Source of the DNA: Ailurus styani
Lineage: Eukaryota; Chordata; Mammalia; Carnivora; Ailuridae
Assembly (NCBI GenBank): GCA_002007465.1
Contig: LNAC01000003.1
Span: 12,793,821-12,857,820, forward strand
Reading direction: 5' to 3'
Length of the DNA stretch: 64,000 bases
Shown piece after piece: positions 1 to 12,170 of the stretch. The first letter of the stretch is position 1, and each line of letters begins with the position of its first letter. The position numbers were made by a program, and so were the translations under genes. The notes under the pieces are model-generated. The model worked only from the letters and a program-made list of their open reading frames with translations, made no database searches and was not told the DNA's origin.

Positions 1-979
1 TCACTTGCTGTCCCACCACCCAATGTCTATCACTTGAATTTCTCAACACCAATTTATACGAGTCTGGCTGGACTTTTCGCCATCACCTTAATGGACTTCT
101 CTATCTTGCATCTGGATGCACCCCAAAAAGATAGTACCTGCCTCACCCCCAAAGGCATGTCTGACTCCATTTCTCTGCTCTTTCCAACCTGGTTCATACT
201 GTTGCAATCTTCCCCAGCTATGTTGCAAGATCCAAGCTTGTAAAGTGCCTGATTCCTGTTTTTGTGATCTTTCTTTCACTTTCTCAGGTACAAGCCAGTT
301 CAGGTGAACTTGGATCTTGGCCTGAATAAAGGAAGAGAGGACTTCTGGAGCTCAAAAATTCATGTTACCAGGAAAAGGGAAATGTGAGACCTCTGGGTTC
401 AGGATAGATGTGACTGGGTTGTAGTTCTAAGAGTCTGACAGATTCCCTTGCATGTGCACCTTGTGGTGGTTTGTCTTGCCTCTCTTCACCTTAAGAGAGA
501 GGAAATCTCTCCTTTTAGGATGTTAAGAAGAAAATTTCAGTCAGGTATGTACCTTTGCACCACCTTTCACATGTACTTCCTATTTCTTAGAAGCTAGGAA
601 TGCAAAGTTGTTTTTCTTTCTTTTCTTTTCTTTTTTTAAAGGCCAGGTCTTGTGGGAAAATATAGATACAAATGCTTTTCATGTAATCTGCAAAGTGTTA
701 TAATTGAAGTGTGAACAGGAAGTATATTGGAGTTTGGCAGGAAAATTTAAAAAAAAAACAAAAAAAACCATATGCAAACCTAAGAAGGCTAGCAAAATCC
801 TAGTATTTCTGGGTGACTTCTGGAGTGATCACAGATATGGCTGATACAGAGTGAATACAGGGAGGTCATTACACATATTATGAAAGAGTAAGGCAGATTT
901 GATTAGCCAATTCCTAAGATAGAGAAGCTGAAATGGCTCTGAAGCATCTTAGAGGGTGCACTGATTCCTCAGTAATTAT
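1..979. other. Unique AT-rich intergenic DNA
   Basis: I recognise no gene or repeat here apart from a pyrimidine-rich run near 610-640 and an A-rich run near 750-770. The short overlapping open frames at 34-307 lie on both strands and show no coding signature. Confidence 0.5.
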
Positions 980-1140
980 ATAAATGCAAGTAAAATCACA
1001 ACGTGATATCATAGCATACCCATTCAATTAATAAAATTAGGAGATCAGGAAACCCAAGTATTGGTGAGGGCATGGAAAACCAGTAACTCTCACGAATTCC
1101 TAACACATAGAACCATCTGGAAATAAATCTGGGTGTACTG
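980..1140 (+). mobile_element. Old L1/HAL1-like ORF2 fragment
   Basis: The stretch follows the order of the conserved L1 ORF2 C-terminal region in degraded form. A cue like 'aaaatcacaacgtgatatca' matches the usual 'aaaaccacaatgagatacca'. It is followed by 'tattggtgagggcatgg', matching 'tgttggtgaggatgtgg', and by a 'ccatctggaaa' block. Many indels suggest an old L1M or HAL1 copy, so the boundaries are approximate. Confidence 0.35.
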
Positions 1141-1472
1141 AATGAATTAGGTATGCATGCAGCATGTCACTGGAATGGAATCTCTGGTAGAAGTGTTTTT
1201 GCTCCATAGGCTCAGGAAATGACTGTTTTGAAGAGGTCAATTGTTAGTTGGATATAGCCCCTATTCTTATAACATAATAAAATTAATGTCCACGTGCTAC
1301 CAAAACTGCTTCTGGGAAGGATTTATGTTAATTTGGATAGGCAACTGAGGTTTTGTTTTCCTGTTTCATTTCTACCGTACTTTGTCCCCCACATACATTT
1401 CATATCTTAGGAGTTACTAACTTATTTTTCTCCATTCATTCATTTCCTACTGGCTCTCTCTGTCTTCTTGTC

Positions 1473-1684
1473 TTTTTTTTTTTTTAAAGATTTTATTTAT
1501 TCATTTGACACAGAGAGAGAGATTACAAGTAGGCAGAGAGGCAGGCAGAGAGAGAGAGGAGAGAGGAGGAAGCAGGCTCCCCGCTGAGCAGAGAGCCCGA
1601 TGCGGGCCTCGATCCCAGGACCCTGGGATCATGACCTGAGCCAAAGGCAGCGGCTTTAACCCACTGAGCCACCCAGGCGCCCCA
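1473..1684 (-). mobile_element. CAN-SINE (mustelid type), antisense
   Basis: A full-length tRNA-Lys-derived SINE is inserted antisense: poly-T first, then AAAGATTTTATTTATT, the GA-rich body, and a tRNA-like head ending in GAGCCACCCAGGCGCC. A perfect 14-bp target-site duplication, TCTGTCTTCTTGTC, flanks it at 1459-1472 and 1685-1698. The perfect duplication and near-consensus body indicate a recent insertion. Confidence 0.95.
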
Positions 1685-2039
1685 TCTGTCTTCTTGTCTC
1701 ACTGTAGCATTTAGTTCAACTACTGCACTTTTTATATTCAACTTGCAACCCATTTATTTTTAATACTTTGTTGCAGCTACTTTTCCATGAAAATTATGAT
1801 TAATACTTTCATCGCAGTAATTCTTTGCTTTTATAACTGGAAAGGTAACATACCATTCCTTTTTTATAATATCAGAGGCACCTTCTGTTATTTCTACTCA
1901 TTGAAATTATAGCCTAGCTTGCTAATTTTTATTCAGTCAGCATAACAATTAGGTGGAAAAATTTAATCAGGGAAATTTTCCTATAGTAGGTGAGTTGGGA
2001 GCAAATGTTTATTCCACGTTGGGGAAAATGAATAGGAGA

Positions 2040-2360
2040 GCGTTCCAACTGATGGGAAACTCAAAGGCACACAAATAAGCAGCATGGAAGAATGGAAAGT
2101 TGGCTAGATTTAGCTAGAGTGGAGAGTCAGTCTGTAGTGGGAAAAGATAAAATTAGAGAGGTACAAAAGTGCCAGTTGACAGAAGACCTTGAATTAAAAG
2201 CCAAGAGTTTAGACTTGATATAGTAGGAGTAGCTGATTCTTGAGCAGGAAGGTGGTATGATAAAAATGGCATTTGCAGAAGATTATTTCAGCAGCTTACA
2301 AAGGCATAATTGTAGCAAAAGGAGACAGGAATTAGGATCACCAGCAAAGAAGTTATTGTA
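2040..2360 (-). mobile_element. Probable L2 fragment, antisense
   Basis: The text order 'agccaagagtttagacttg...ttcttgagcaggaaggtggtatgat' resembles the antisense of L2 ORF2, where a block meaning 'ggactttggcttttac...tttgagcagaggagtgacatgat' is usual. Divergence is high and the ends are uncertain. Confidence 0.35.
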
Positions 2361-2464
2361 ACCCTTGTTTGAACAGAATCGGCCTGAAGTCATAAAAAAA
2401 ATGGCCAAAATGATGACTATGTCAGATGCTGTAAAGCAATCTTGTTTCTTGGCTCACCTATTTC

Positions 2465-2620
2465 AGAATCACCTGGAATGTTTGCTAGTTTTCATATTTC
2501 TATACTACATGCCCAAACTCTTTAATATCATTCTTTCCAGGGGAGGAATGGGAATGAGCATTTTAACAAGTTGCCTATGTGATTTTTTTTTCTACATGGC
2601 AGTTTGAGAAGTTCTGCGCT
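2465..2620 (+). mobile_element. MER5-like hAT-Charlie relic
   Basis: Key phrases of the MER5 non-autonomous hAT element are visible in order: 'cagaatcacctggaatgtttg', then 'ttttaacaagttgcctatgtga', then 'cagtttgagaagttctg'. These match the usual 'agaatcacctgg', 'tttaacaagc' and 'agtttgagaaccactg' blocks. The copy is diverged and may be trimmed at both ends. Confidence 0.45.
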
Positions 2621-2764
2621 AGAGGAAGAATTAAGAGAACATGGTAACTATACTTGGGAGTGTAGAGGGGAAAAAAGAGTATGACGATTACATGGCAGCC
2701 AGTCTAGGACCCAGGAAAACATGATAGAGCAATTAAGAGAAAAAAACTAATAGATCTTACTTTT

Positions 2765-3512
2765 TTAGAGGAGTTTTATGTTTACAACAAAAGTGAGCGG
2801 AAGATACACAGAGTTCACCTATGCTCCCTGCCCCTACACACCCACAGCCTCCCCCGTTGATGCCCACAGAGTGGTGCACTTGTTCCAACCGGTGAGCCTA
2901 CCTTGACACATCCTTATCACCCAAGATCCATAGGTGACACTGGTTTCACTCTTGGTGTTGTACATAATATAGGTTTGGAAAAATTTATAATGACTTATGT
3001 CCACCACTATAGTAACATACAGAGTTGTTAGCCCCACAAATCCTCTGTGTTTTGCTTATCCATCCCTTCCTCTTCCTGAACTCCTAGCAAGCATTGATAC
3101 TTTCACTGTCCCCAAAGTTTTGCCTTTTCCAGAATGTTATATAGTTGGAATCATACAGTGTGCAGCCTTTTCAGGTTGGCTTGTTGCATTTAGTGATATT
3201 CATTTAAGGATGGATATCTCATTTCTCTAAGGTGCTGAAAATATTCTATTGTCTGGATGTACTACAGTTTATTTATTACTCACTTACAGAAGGATATCTT
3301 GGTTGCTTCCAAATGTTGGCAGTTTTGAATAAAGCTGCTATAAACATCCATCCAGGTTTTGTTTGGATATGTTTTCAACTCCTTTGGGTAATTACTAAGG
3401 AGCATGACTTCTGGATTACATGGCAAGAATATTTAGTTTTTTAAGAAACCATTAAGCTGTCCTCCACAGTGAATGTATCATTTTGCATTTCTACAAGCAA
3501 TGAATGATGAGA
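2765..3512 (-). mobile_element. L1M 3' end (3' UTR and ORF2 tail), antisense
   Basis: Read on the plus strand, this follows the antisense of a mammalian L1M tail: 'gttttatgtttacaacaaaa', 'cacatccttatcacccaa', 'gttttgccttttccagaatg', 'ttggttgcttccaaatgttgg', 'aataaagctgctataaacatcc', and finally 'cattttgcatttctacaagcaatgaatg'. The open frames at 2997-3230 and 3232-3444 on the plus strand are accidental readings of the antisense strand. The element is 5'-truncated, as is usual for L1. Confidence 0.78.
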
Positions 3513-3884
3513 GAAATTTAAAATAAACTTCTATACAAAAAAAATAATAACCTTCTACCATAATAGAAATCAAGGTAGAAAAGCATTCATGGTAGAAAAG
3601 ATGCTAACTTGTGCTGCCAACATGTTAGAATCAAAATGAACAAAAATCCTCACAGAAATAGACTTGAGACAATGAGAGAACCAGTGGGATTTCAACATTA
3701 AGCACAAACACTTTGAAAATACTATACTATTGATGACATCTGATACCATTAAATACTTGATGTTGCATTACACAAAATTGTAGGATCTAAGATATAGGTG
3801 TCCCACATTAAGTGGAAAGAAGTAGTGTCAGAAGACATAGTTTTTTGGTTCCCCCCCCCCAAACTTGAATTGGGACAGTGAAAA

Positions 3885-4035
3885 TTTGGAGTTTAAAAAA
3901 AAAACCCTCAGATTTCCAGGTCCCAATCCAGAACTGAGTCAGAATATCTAGGAGAAAGATGCAGGAATTGGTATTTGGCAAGTTTCTCAGGTGATTTTTA
4001 TGATTGGTCAGATGTTAATTGTCTCCTATTGAGAG
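3885..4035 (+). mobile_element. MER5-like hAT relic fragment
   Basis: The series 'ctcagatttccaggtcccaa', 'actgagtcagaatatctagg' and 'ttggcaagtttctcaggtga' resembles the internal part of MER5A ('attctcaggccccacc', 'ctgaatcagaaactct', 'taacaagccctccaggtga'). Only part of the element is present. A poly-C run at 3851-3860 lies just upstream. Confidence 0.45.
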
Positions 4036-4177
4036 TCATAATTCTAAAACAGTCCACAGAGGGATGGGCATGGTATATGCTGAGATAATACAGGTGTAAT
4101 ATATAGACCTGTTTCTAGGCATGGCTAAATTACATGACATTAGGTGCAGACAGAAGTACTCTTCTGGATTAAAAGAA

Positions 4178-4371
4178 CAGTGATTCTCAGTCTGAGGTGA
4201 TTTTGTTCCCCAGAGGACAGATGGTAACATCAGGAAACAATTTGATTGTTACAAATTGGGGTAGGGGGAAGTACTACTTGCATCTAGTGGTATAAAACAT
4301 CCCACAATGGAAAGAACAGCCCTCACCCTTCTACAGCAAAGAATTATTGGCCCAATATATTGGTAGTAATA
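4178..4371 (+). mobile_element. MER20-like hAT-Charlie element
   Basis: It starts CAGTGATTCTCAG and continues in MER20 order: 'ggtgattttgttccccagag', 'gacagatggtaacatcagga', 'tgattgttacaaattggggt', 'ttgcatctagtggtataaa', 'catcccacaatggaaagaac', 'acagcaaagaattattggcc'. Length near 195 bp is close to the 219 bp I recall for the family. MER20 copies have been reported to carry regulatory sites in placental mammals. Whether this one does is unknown. Confidence 0.65.
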
Positions 4372-4379
4372 AGACAGAA

Positions 4380-5887
4380 ACTGTAAAATAAAAAGGAATA
4401 ATCATTAAGTGCAATATGTGAATCTAGTTGGGATTATAACTTAAAATTAAACATAACATTGGCAGCAGCTACAAAAGACCTTCTCAGGACACTTTTGGGC
4501 AATTCGTTCATGGGCTAGCCATTATATAACAGAATCATCATTTTTACTAAGGTGTGATCTTACTGTGGTTAGAAAAATGAATGCCTTTTTAAAGATATGC
4601 ATGTTGAAGTCTGAACCTAGTTTCAAATGATAGAACCAAAAATAATGTACACATACATGCATATGTATCTTTAAAGAGATGGCATAATTGTGGTAAAATA
4701 TTAACAAATTTTAATATAGGAAGAGGAACATAAATGTCATTTATTGTTCTATCAATTTTTTGCCATGTTTGAAATTTGTTCATTAAACAGTGTGAAAAGT
4801 GCCATGCTGAGCATTTTAAGAATGTATATTTGGGCTTTGGGCCAATTGGTTCCCTTGAAGTCATTTTTGACCGCCATCTTTCTACTGCATGAGGGCACTC
4901 CCACCACTTCCTGTTCTTAGTCATTTAAAGTCCCTGGGAAGTGTTTGCTGACTGTAACAGAGGTTTAAGCAGTTGACATGTAACTCAGTGAAGAAACTGA
5001 CAGAGAGCGTCAGTCTTCTCTCATTTCACTTTTCTTCCCTCTTTGTTTCATCTAGATGATTTTTGCTCTCTGAGGGCAAGGATTCCAGACTACTTCACTA
5101 GAGCAAAGTCTTTCACTTCTGCTGTTGGGTCTAATTACCTGTGTGGAACCTGTGAATGGGAGGCTACTCATTGGCTTTTCAAAACCTGTCCCTTCAGGCA
5201 CACAAAATAGGAAAAGAGATAAAGACCCACACCGTTTTGCTTTCACTGCAGTTATCTAAACTCTACCACAGCCACTTCCTAATCGTGAGATGATAACTTG
5301 AGTGACCACATTCCTACTGTGGCGGGGCTGTAACGTCTCTGGCTGTCTCCTTGCCCTGCCTTACATTCCAGGGCCATCAGCAATTTTGCTGAAACAGAAC
5401 TTTCCCTTTTGGACAGTTTATAAGCTGTTGCCATTTTTATTATGGTTACTGTTGCTTTGTCACTGTTGTTAAACCTCAACCAATATTTTTCAGTGTTTCA
5501 TAGTGCCTTGCATACTGGGGCGCTTTGTAGATACTTGATGATTTAATACAGCACAGGTTTGAAATATGGTAGATTCTACAACTGGCCAGAATATTCAAAT
5601 ATTAATAAGAAGTTAAGATGGTGGGGATTCATTTGGAATTAGGTCAAGGATAACTTTTGATAAGAGCCTAATTAAAGTCAGTTTCATATTCCCCAAATCC
5701 TAGATTAAATAGATGCACTGATATAAATTTGTTGAATTTACTTTCTTCTCTTTGATGTAAATGGCTATATGTTGGTTACTATTTATATTCATAAAGAAAC
5801 AGTCATCTGATTTTTTAATTAAAATTATAATACAAAATAGGGCTGATGGCGGCTTAGTGAAAGTGGCTTCTGATGATGACAAAACTA
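4380..5887. other. Unique non-coding DNA, no repeat recognised
   Basis: Both strands contain only short open frames (the longest, at 4589-4924 on the minus strand, has no recognisable domain). No simple repeat or element consensus is apparent. Composition is typical of the AT-rich background. Confidence 0.45.
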
Positions 5888-5901
5888 TAGATACATCTTT
5901 C

Positions 5902-6102
5902 TTTTTTTTTTTTAAGATTTTATTTATTTATTTCACAGAGGGGGAGAGATCACAAGGAGGCAGAGAGGCAGGCAGAGAGAGAGAGGGGGAAGCAGGCTCC
6001 CCGCTGAGCAGGGAGCCCGATGCGGGCCTCGATCCCAGGACCCTGAGATCATGACCTGAGCCGAAAGCAGAGGCTTTAACCCACTGAGCCACCCAGGTGC
6101 CC
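5902..6102 (-). mobile_element. CAN-SINE (mustelid type), antisense
   Basis: A full antisense SINE from the poly-T tail at 5902 to the head GAGCCACCCAGGTGCC at the right edge. The target-site duplication TAGATACATCTTTC at 5888-5901 is matched at 6103-6116 with one difference. The open frame running from 5761 to 6054 simply reads into the SINE. Confidence 0.95.
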
Positions 6103-7006
6103 TAGATAGATCTTTCTGACAAGAATGAAGGGCTCTCTCAATGTTCTTTCTTCATAGTTTCAATTTCTTAGAGGTCTGAAACCTCAGTGGGATGAATAGA
6201 ATATGTTGGGATTGCTTTTAAATTCTGCTGTCATGATGAGGTAGAAAATTATGTCCTAAACATGCAGGTTGGCTCTCAGTTTCATTTTATATGACTTTTT
6301 ATCAAAACCTGAAACACTTTTTTAACTCTTCAAAAAAGTCCTATTTCTTTCTCTTATGTCTGAACACATATGCTTGGAACAGTAGTCTACATAAATGCTC
6401 AGCATCTCAGTGCATATTTTTAGGTTTTGTTTTTTTTTCTGTGTGAGATCAAGTCATTTCTTAGAAGTTTTACAATGTCATGTGAGGATCAACTTTCCAA
6501 ATGAGGTCTGACTCTTTAAATAAAATTTCCTAAATTAAAAAGGTTCCACTGTAAAGCCTTATTTCCTAAAAAGAATTACACAGATATGTTCACCATCTTA
6601 GATCATGGAGGCATATCATTTAAAAATTATCATTTTGCAAAATGAAACATATTCTAGAACCATATGCGTATTTATTATATTAATGATTATTTTGAATAGT
6701 TATTCAGAAAGAAAAGCTGGGTTATTCTTTACAGTTAGAGTTGAAACAGTTCTCTAATAGATACTTTAGTTGTGGCTATGGCTATGACAATTATGAAATT
6801 TAAACTGTAGACAGTCAAAATATTCAATTTAATTTAATGTTTTCTTGGAATTCATAATATGGTGATGAGTTAAAAAAGATTCCACAAAATAGTATGTCTT
6901 TTCTTTTTTGTGGCAAAAGTATATGTAGATACATGTAGTTTTATAGATAAATAGATACAGACAAATAAACCCACAGAAGTCTGGAAAGGACATTTAACAA
7001 TATTTT

Positions 7007-7200
7007 TTTAAATTTTATTTATTTATCTGACACAGAGAGAGAGAGAGATCAGATCACAAGTAGGCAGAGAGGCAGGCAGGGAGAGGAGGAAGCAGGCTCT
7101 CTGTGAGCAGAGAGCCCAATGCGGGCCTCAAGCCCAGGAACCTGAGATCATGACCTGAGCTGAAGGCAGAGGCTTTAACCCACTGAGCCATCCAGGCGCC
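7007..7200 (-). mobile_element. CAN-SINE (mustelid type), antisense
   Basis: An antisense SINE carrying an expanded GAGAGAGAGATCAGATCACAAG segment. It is flanked by a perfect 16-bp duplication, CATTTAACAATATTTT, at 6991-7006 and 7201-7216. The head ends GAGCCATCCAGGCGCC. Confidence 0.95.
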
Positions 7201-7219
7201 CATTTAACAATATTTTTAT

Positions 7220-8935
7220 TCAAGGATTGATAATATAGAAGGGCTGGGTGGGTGTTGTAATTCTCCCTTTGTTTTTAGTTTTATTTTCTAAATATTTCAA
7301 CAAACTTACATTAAGTAATAATGTGTGTGTGTGCCTTAAAAGACACTGAACACTTACACCGCTTGACATTAGGATTCTGTGGAAAACCTAAACTTCTTTA
7401 ATATGTCAGCGTGTTTGTTGGACATAAAATATTTCTGATGATAGTCAAAGTCAAGTATTAGCTTGCATGCAGCACAGCCTAAAGTATCCTTTCAACAAAC
7501 ACTACCAAATAATGACATGATATGTAAAGAATACCTTTGGTCACTAAATTAATAAAAGGATTTAACTTCTAAGTGACATCTGACATGTCAAATAATTTCA
7601 ATATATTCAACTACAGACAATAAATGGCAACATAGTATTGGCAAAAACATTTTGGAATCCTTGTGGAGGAGACAAGAGGGGAGAATACCCCGCCCACAGG
7701 TGATCTATGGGGAGCCACCACAAGCAGGAACAGACAATAGCTTCAAAGTCTTGCTACAGTGTAACGACAAATGTAGCATGTAACATTTCCATGTCAAGGA
7801 AGAAAAGTAGTTGGCCCACTCACCGCAGCACACCAGTAAGAATTTTCAACAAAGGTGCTGAGCAAACCATGAGCTTAAACCAAATGTAGGAGATTGTGAA
7901 TGGAGGGCTCAGGCAGGAGAGAGTGCAGACTCTGTTATTTTTGTTACATGGAGATATGCATAGATAATAACACAAATAGCAGAAACATATTTTATCATGG
8001 CCATAATGATGATCAACTGTGTTAAAATGAAAATGTATGCATTTACTTACACTTGTTATCTGTGAGGAGGAAATGTTTTCTTTCCATTCAGTCTTTTTTT
8101 TTTTTTTAAGATGGGGAAGGCAGATAGGAAACAAAACCATGGAAAAAGTGTCATAATATAAGTGTCCATAAAGCAATTTGGAGGCAGAGGACTAATAAAG
8201 TAATTCTTTGGATTTAGAGAAAGCATCCCATTGGAGGTCATGTTTGTTCTGGATTTTGAATTATAAACAGTTTTATCTCTAATGACAACCATCTCAGGCA
8301 GGCATTTGGCTGACGTATATTTGTCAGCAGAAGTTACTAGGGAGTTGTATGCTGTATGTTTTTGAAAGGGGAAAAGAGATAACTACTTTAGAAACTTCAT
8401 GTGCATATGGCAAAGCTTGTGTTTGTAAGTTTCCTCCCATTTCCAAAGGGACAGAACACAGGAGACTTACAGTCAAAGTTCCAAGTTTCTTCTCCCAAAC
8501 AGGCCTGGTTATGACTGAATAATAATTCAATGTAAACCCCAAAGTCTCATTGGAAAAATACTATCGGCTGAGTCTAAATATTAACATTCTGCTGCTTTCA
8601 TAGCATTCAAACAACAAACTATATAGCACAATAGCTGGCCAACAACCTAGCCAAATCTCTGTATTGATTTCCTAAGGTTTCAGATTCTGACTCTATTTGA
8701 GAAGGTAACACTGAAAAACTTTGTAGAGGAAAATACACATCTGTGGTATTTTAGCATAAGAATTTATGAGTTATGAATTTGTTTATCACAAAAGTGATAG
8801 AGTCCCAAAGTGGCAAGAAGCCTAAGAAGATAAACAGGAAGTAAATTCTTGTTCAGATTCATGAGGATGTGGAAGCCCAGAGAGAATTTCAGTAACTTCT
8901 TCACCAGACAGAGTATTAGCCAAGTGTTCATCAGG
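7220..8935. other. Unique non-coding DNA
   Basis: No gene or repeat family is recognised. The open frame at 7820-8176 on the minus strand runs through a poly-T/poly-A tract near 8093-8108 and has no domain. No splice-bounded coding block was seen. Confidence 0.45.
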
Positions 8936-9029
8936 GCCTAATACTTCAATAATAGCTGTAGATTTAATATCTTACTTTCAACAATGGAGAGTCAGCTAGT
9001 AAGAAAATTAACAAGAAAATAAGAGACTT

Positions 9030-9235
9030 AGGGGCACATGGGTGGCTCAGTTGGTTAAGTGTCTGATTTTGGCTTAGGTCATGATCTCAGGGTCCTGGGA
9101 TCCAGCCCTACATTGGGCTTCCTGCTCAGCAGGGGGTCTGGTTGTCCTTCTCCTTCTGCCCTCCCCCTGCTTATACTGCCTCTGTTTCTCTCTCAAATAA
9201 ATAAATAAAATCTTTTTTAAAAAAGAAAAAAATAA
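9030..9235 (+). mobile_element. Older CAN-SINE, sense, inside L1
   Basis: The head GGGGCACATGGGTGGCTCAG and the phrase 'gttggttaagtgtctgattt' are those of the older carnivore-wide CAN-SINE type rather than the 'agtgggttaaa' mustelid type. It ends in AAATAAATAAATAAAATC plus an A-rich tail. The flanking duplication is not clear. It interrupts the L1 endonuclease region. Confidence 0.9.
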
Positions 9236-9670
9236 AATAGGAGGCTTGAAGAGTACTATAGTACTACAAACCAAGTGGAACGAATAGACATCTATAGAAT
9301 ACTCAGCAACAGCAAAATTATATATATTCTTCTCAAGTGTGAATGGAATTTTTTTTTAGGATAGACCATATGTAGGCATAAAACAAACCTCATTAAATGT
9401 AAAATAATAATAATAATAACAACATGAGTTATGTTTTCCAATCAGAATAAAAGTAAAAAACACTAACAAAAAGAAATCTGGGAGATGCATAATTATGTGG
9501 AAATTATACAATACATTCCTAAATTACCAGTGGACCAAAGAAGAAATCACAATAGAAAACAGAAAATAGTTTTAGAGGAATAAAAATAAAGATACACAAG
9601 ATACACATTATACTAAAACTTATGGGATTCAGTGAAAGTAATGCTCAGAGGGAAATTTTATGGTTACAAA

Positions 9671-9673
<3 letters not shown>

Positions 9674-9717
<44 letters not shown>

Positions 9718-9748
9718 AATAGATATTACACACACACATACACACACA
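9674..9748. repeat. (TA)n then (CA)n microsatellites in L1
   Basis: A pure TA tract of about 20 units spans 9674-9714, followed after a short spacer by an imperfect CA tract at 9730-9748. They sit where L1 ORF2 normally reads 'aataaatgcctacattaa', so the tract expanded within the dead L1. Confidence 0.95.
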
Positions 9749-10773
9749 GGCAGAAAGATCTCGAATTCACAACCTAATCTTCTACCTAAGGTAGAGGAAA
9801 AAGAAGAGTAAAGTAAACCCAAAGCAAACAGAAGGAAATAAATAATAAAGATTAAAATGGAAATTATTGAACTAGAGAAGAGAAAAAAATAGAGAAAAAT
9901 CAATGAAACCAAAAGCTGATTTTTCAAAAATTCAAGACTATTGACATACCTTTAGCTAGATTAACCAAAAAGAGAGGGAGTAGATGGAAGTAGGGATGGA
10001 AGAAGAGAGAGAAGACTCCAATTACTAGAATCAGAAATACATGAGAAGACAGTGCTATCAATCTTTCAAAAAATAAAATAGAATATATGCCAGTATATTA
10101 AATAATTCAGATGAAATGGACACAGTCCTAAGAAAACACACTATTACAACTGACTCAAGAAGAAACAGATAATTTTAAAGATCTATAACATACAAGGAGA
10201 TTGAATTAGAAATTTTAAAATACCCCCCCCCCAAAGACCAAGCCCAGATGTCTTCACAGGAGAATTCCAGCAAACATTTAAAGAAAAATTAATATCACCT
10301 TTTCAAAAAATCTTGTAATAAAACAGAAGAGGAGAACTCCCTAACTCATTCTATGAGGTTAGCATAACTCTGATACCTAAAACCGGACTACCAGACTAAG
10401 ACATCATAAGAAAAGAAAATCACAAACGAACATCTCTTATAAAAGTAGGTGTGAAAATGTTCAACAGAATGCTAGCAAACCGAATCCGGCAATATATCAA
10501 GAAAGGGGGAGGAGGGGAGCAGCAGCAGAAGTAGCACCATTACTAAATGGGATTTACCCCAGGAATGCAAGGTTCGTTTAGCATCTCCAAAAAAAACTCA
10601 CCAAAAAACAAAATAAAACAAAACCCCAATTAATGCAATACAACATATAAATCGGTCAAAACAAACAAAAAACAACCATGATCACCTATATAGACACATA
10701 AAAAGCATTTGAAAAAATTCAACTCTTTCATGATGAAAAAGAATGAAAACAACAGGAATAGAAAAGAGTTTCC

Positions 10774-10980
10774 TGGGGCTCCTAGGTGGCTCAGTGGGTT
10801 AAACCTCTGCCTGCCGCTCAGGTCATGATCTCAGGGTCCTGGGATCGAGCCCTACATAGGGCTCTCTGCTCAGCAGGGAGCCTGCTTCCCCCTCTCCCTC
10901 TGCCTGCCTCTCTGCCTACTTGTGCTCTCTCTCTCTGTCAAATAAATAAATGAAATCTTAAAAAATAAAAAGAAAGAAAA
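10774..10980 (+). mobile_element. CAN-SINE (mustelid type), sense, inside L1
   Basis: A full sense SINE from 'tggggctcctaggtggctca' to an A-rich tail with AAGAAAGAAAA. The target-site duplication GAAAAGAGTTTCC is perfect at 10761-10773 and 10981-10993. It interrupts the L1 RT domain. The open frame on the minus strand at 10870-11187 is a SINE/L1 antisense artefact. Confidence 0.95.
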
Positions 10981-11748
10981 GAAAAGAGTTTCCCGAAACC
11001 AATAAAGGACAGCTACAAAAAATCCACATATGATTAATAGTGAAAGGTTGAATGCTTTTCTCCTACAGAAAAAAAGAAAAACAGGCCTGTTCTCGTCACT
11101 TCTATTCAACACTGCACTGGAGGTTCTACTCAGGACATCTAGGTGGCAAAAAGAAATCAAAGGCATCCAGATTGCAAAGGAAAACACAAAATTATCCTAT
11201 TTATAGTTGATATGCTCTCATATATAGAAAATCCTAAGCAATCCATGAAAAAAAATGATTAGAACTAAGTGAGTTCAATAAGGCTGCAGAGTACAAGATC
11301 AATACACAAAACAGAATTCTGTTCCCATATGATTACAATAAACAATCAAAAAATGAAATTAAGAAAATATCCCATTTACATTGAAAAATAAATTTAGAAA
11401 TACATTAACAAAAGGAATGTAAAACTTGTACTCTGAAAACTACAAACATTGTTAAAAGAAATGAAAGAGTATTTAAATAAGTGGAAAAACCATTTCATAT
11501 TTATGTGTCTAAAGATCTAATATCTGAAGATAGCAATACTCCCCAAATTGACCTACAGATTCAAAGCAATCCTTATTAGATTCCCAGCTGGCTTCTTTGT
11601 AGAAACTTCACAAGCTAATTAAAAAATCCATGTGTATTACAAGGAACTGAACAGAAACAAATTAACCTCATAGAACAAAATTGGAAGCCTCATATTTCCC
11701 AATTTTAAAACTTATGCCATTGCAACAGTAATCAAGACTGTACAGTAG

Positions 11749-12170
11749 TGAGTAAGGGACAGGTAGTTAAAGACAGGTAGGAGGTGAAGTGACTGTGGTC
11801 ATGCAGGGGGCTATGTAACCAGGTTCACAGAAATCCCAGATGTGAAGAAATAGACATGATACTTACAAGAATACCTTGTTTGTTCTTAAGATAGTTACAA
11901 GCTCACCAGTTTTGTTCTAAACACAGACAGGATACTAACACAATTCACCATGATATTGACAAGAAATTTACCAAGTTCGCTGGTCAGTTTCCTATAAAAG
12001 ACCCTCCATAAAAGCCCTCAGTGGTAACCCATTCTGAACTCCTCTCACTCTAAACAGCTCTTTACTTTCTGTTCTCATCTTTAGTTAATAAACTTTCACT
12101 TCACCTCACCCTTTTTTCTGGAAGATTCATTTTTTGACTCTCTGAGATAAGAAGTCTGAAACCCTGTGAT
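11749..12170 (+). mobile_element. Solo LTR of an endogenous retrovirus, inside L1
   Basis: About 420 bp interrupts the L1 text exactly. The 5-bp word AGTAG occurs on both sides (11744-11748 and 12171-12175), and removing the insert restores the L1 reading 'gactgtacagtagcaacata'. The insert starts TG. It has a TATA-type CCTATAAAAG at 11991-12000 and an AATAAA signal at 12087-12092, with a pyrimidine-rich region between them, the order expected for U3-R-U5. Its right end reads GTGAT rather than the canonical CA. No internal retroviral genes are present, so it is a solo LTR left by recombination. I cannot name the family. A 5-bp duplication fits ERVL or some other classes better than ERV1. Confidence 0.7.

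Larger units (their letters stand above)
8940..11748 (+). mobile_element. L1 ORF2 endonuclease-RT region, decayed
   Basis: From 8940 ('ataatagctgtagatttaat', 'actttcaacaatggagag') the text tracks mammalian L1 ORF2 in sense. The trace runs through 'acttatgggattcagtgaaa' (about 9618), 'agctgatttttcaaaaattc', 'attactagaatcagaaatac', 'ctaactcattctatgaggtt', 'gggatttaccccaggaatgc' (about 10550) and 'acttctattcaacactgcac'. The reverse-transcriptase catalytic FADD position near 11199-11214 reads F-I-V-D, and a one-base deletion precedes it, so the enzyme is dead. Two SINEs (9030-9235, 10774-10980) interrupt this part, and an LTR inserted at 11749 ends it. Family looks like L1M, inferred from the 3' UTR farther right. 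Confidence 0.85.

Noticed and set aside
2997..3444. Two adjacent plus-strand frames that look like a small gene pair
   Set aside because: They lie in an antisense L1 3' end.
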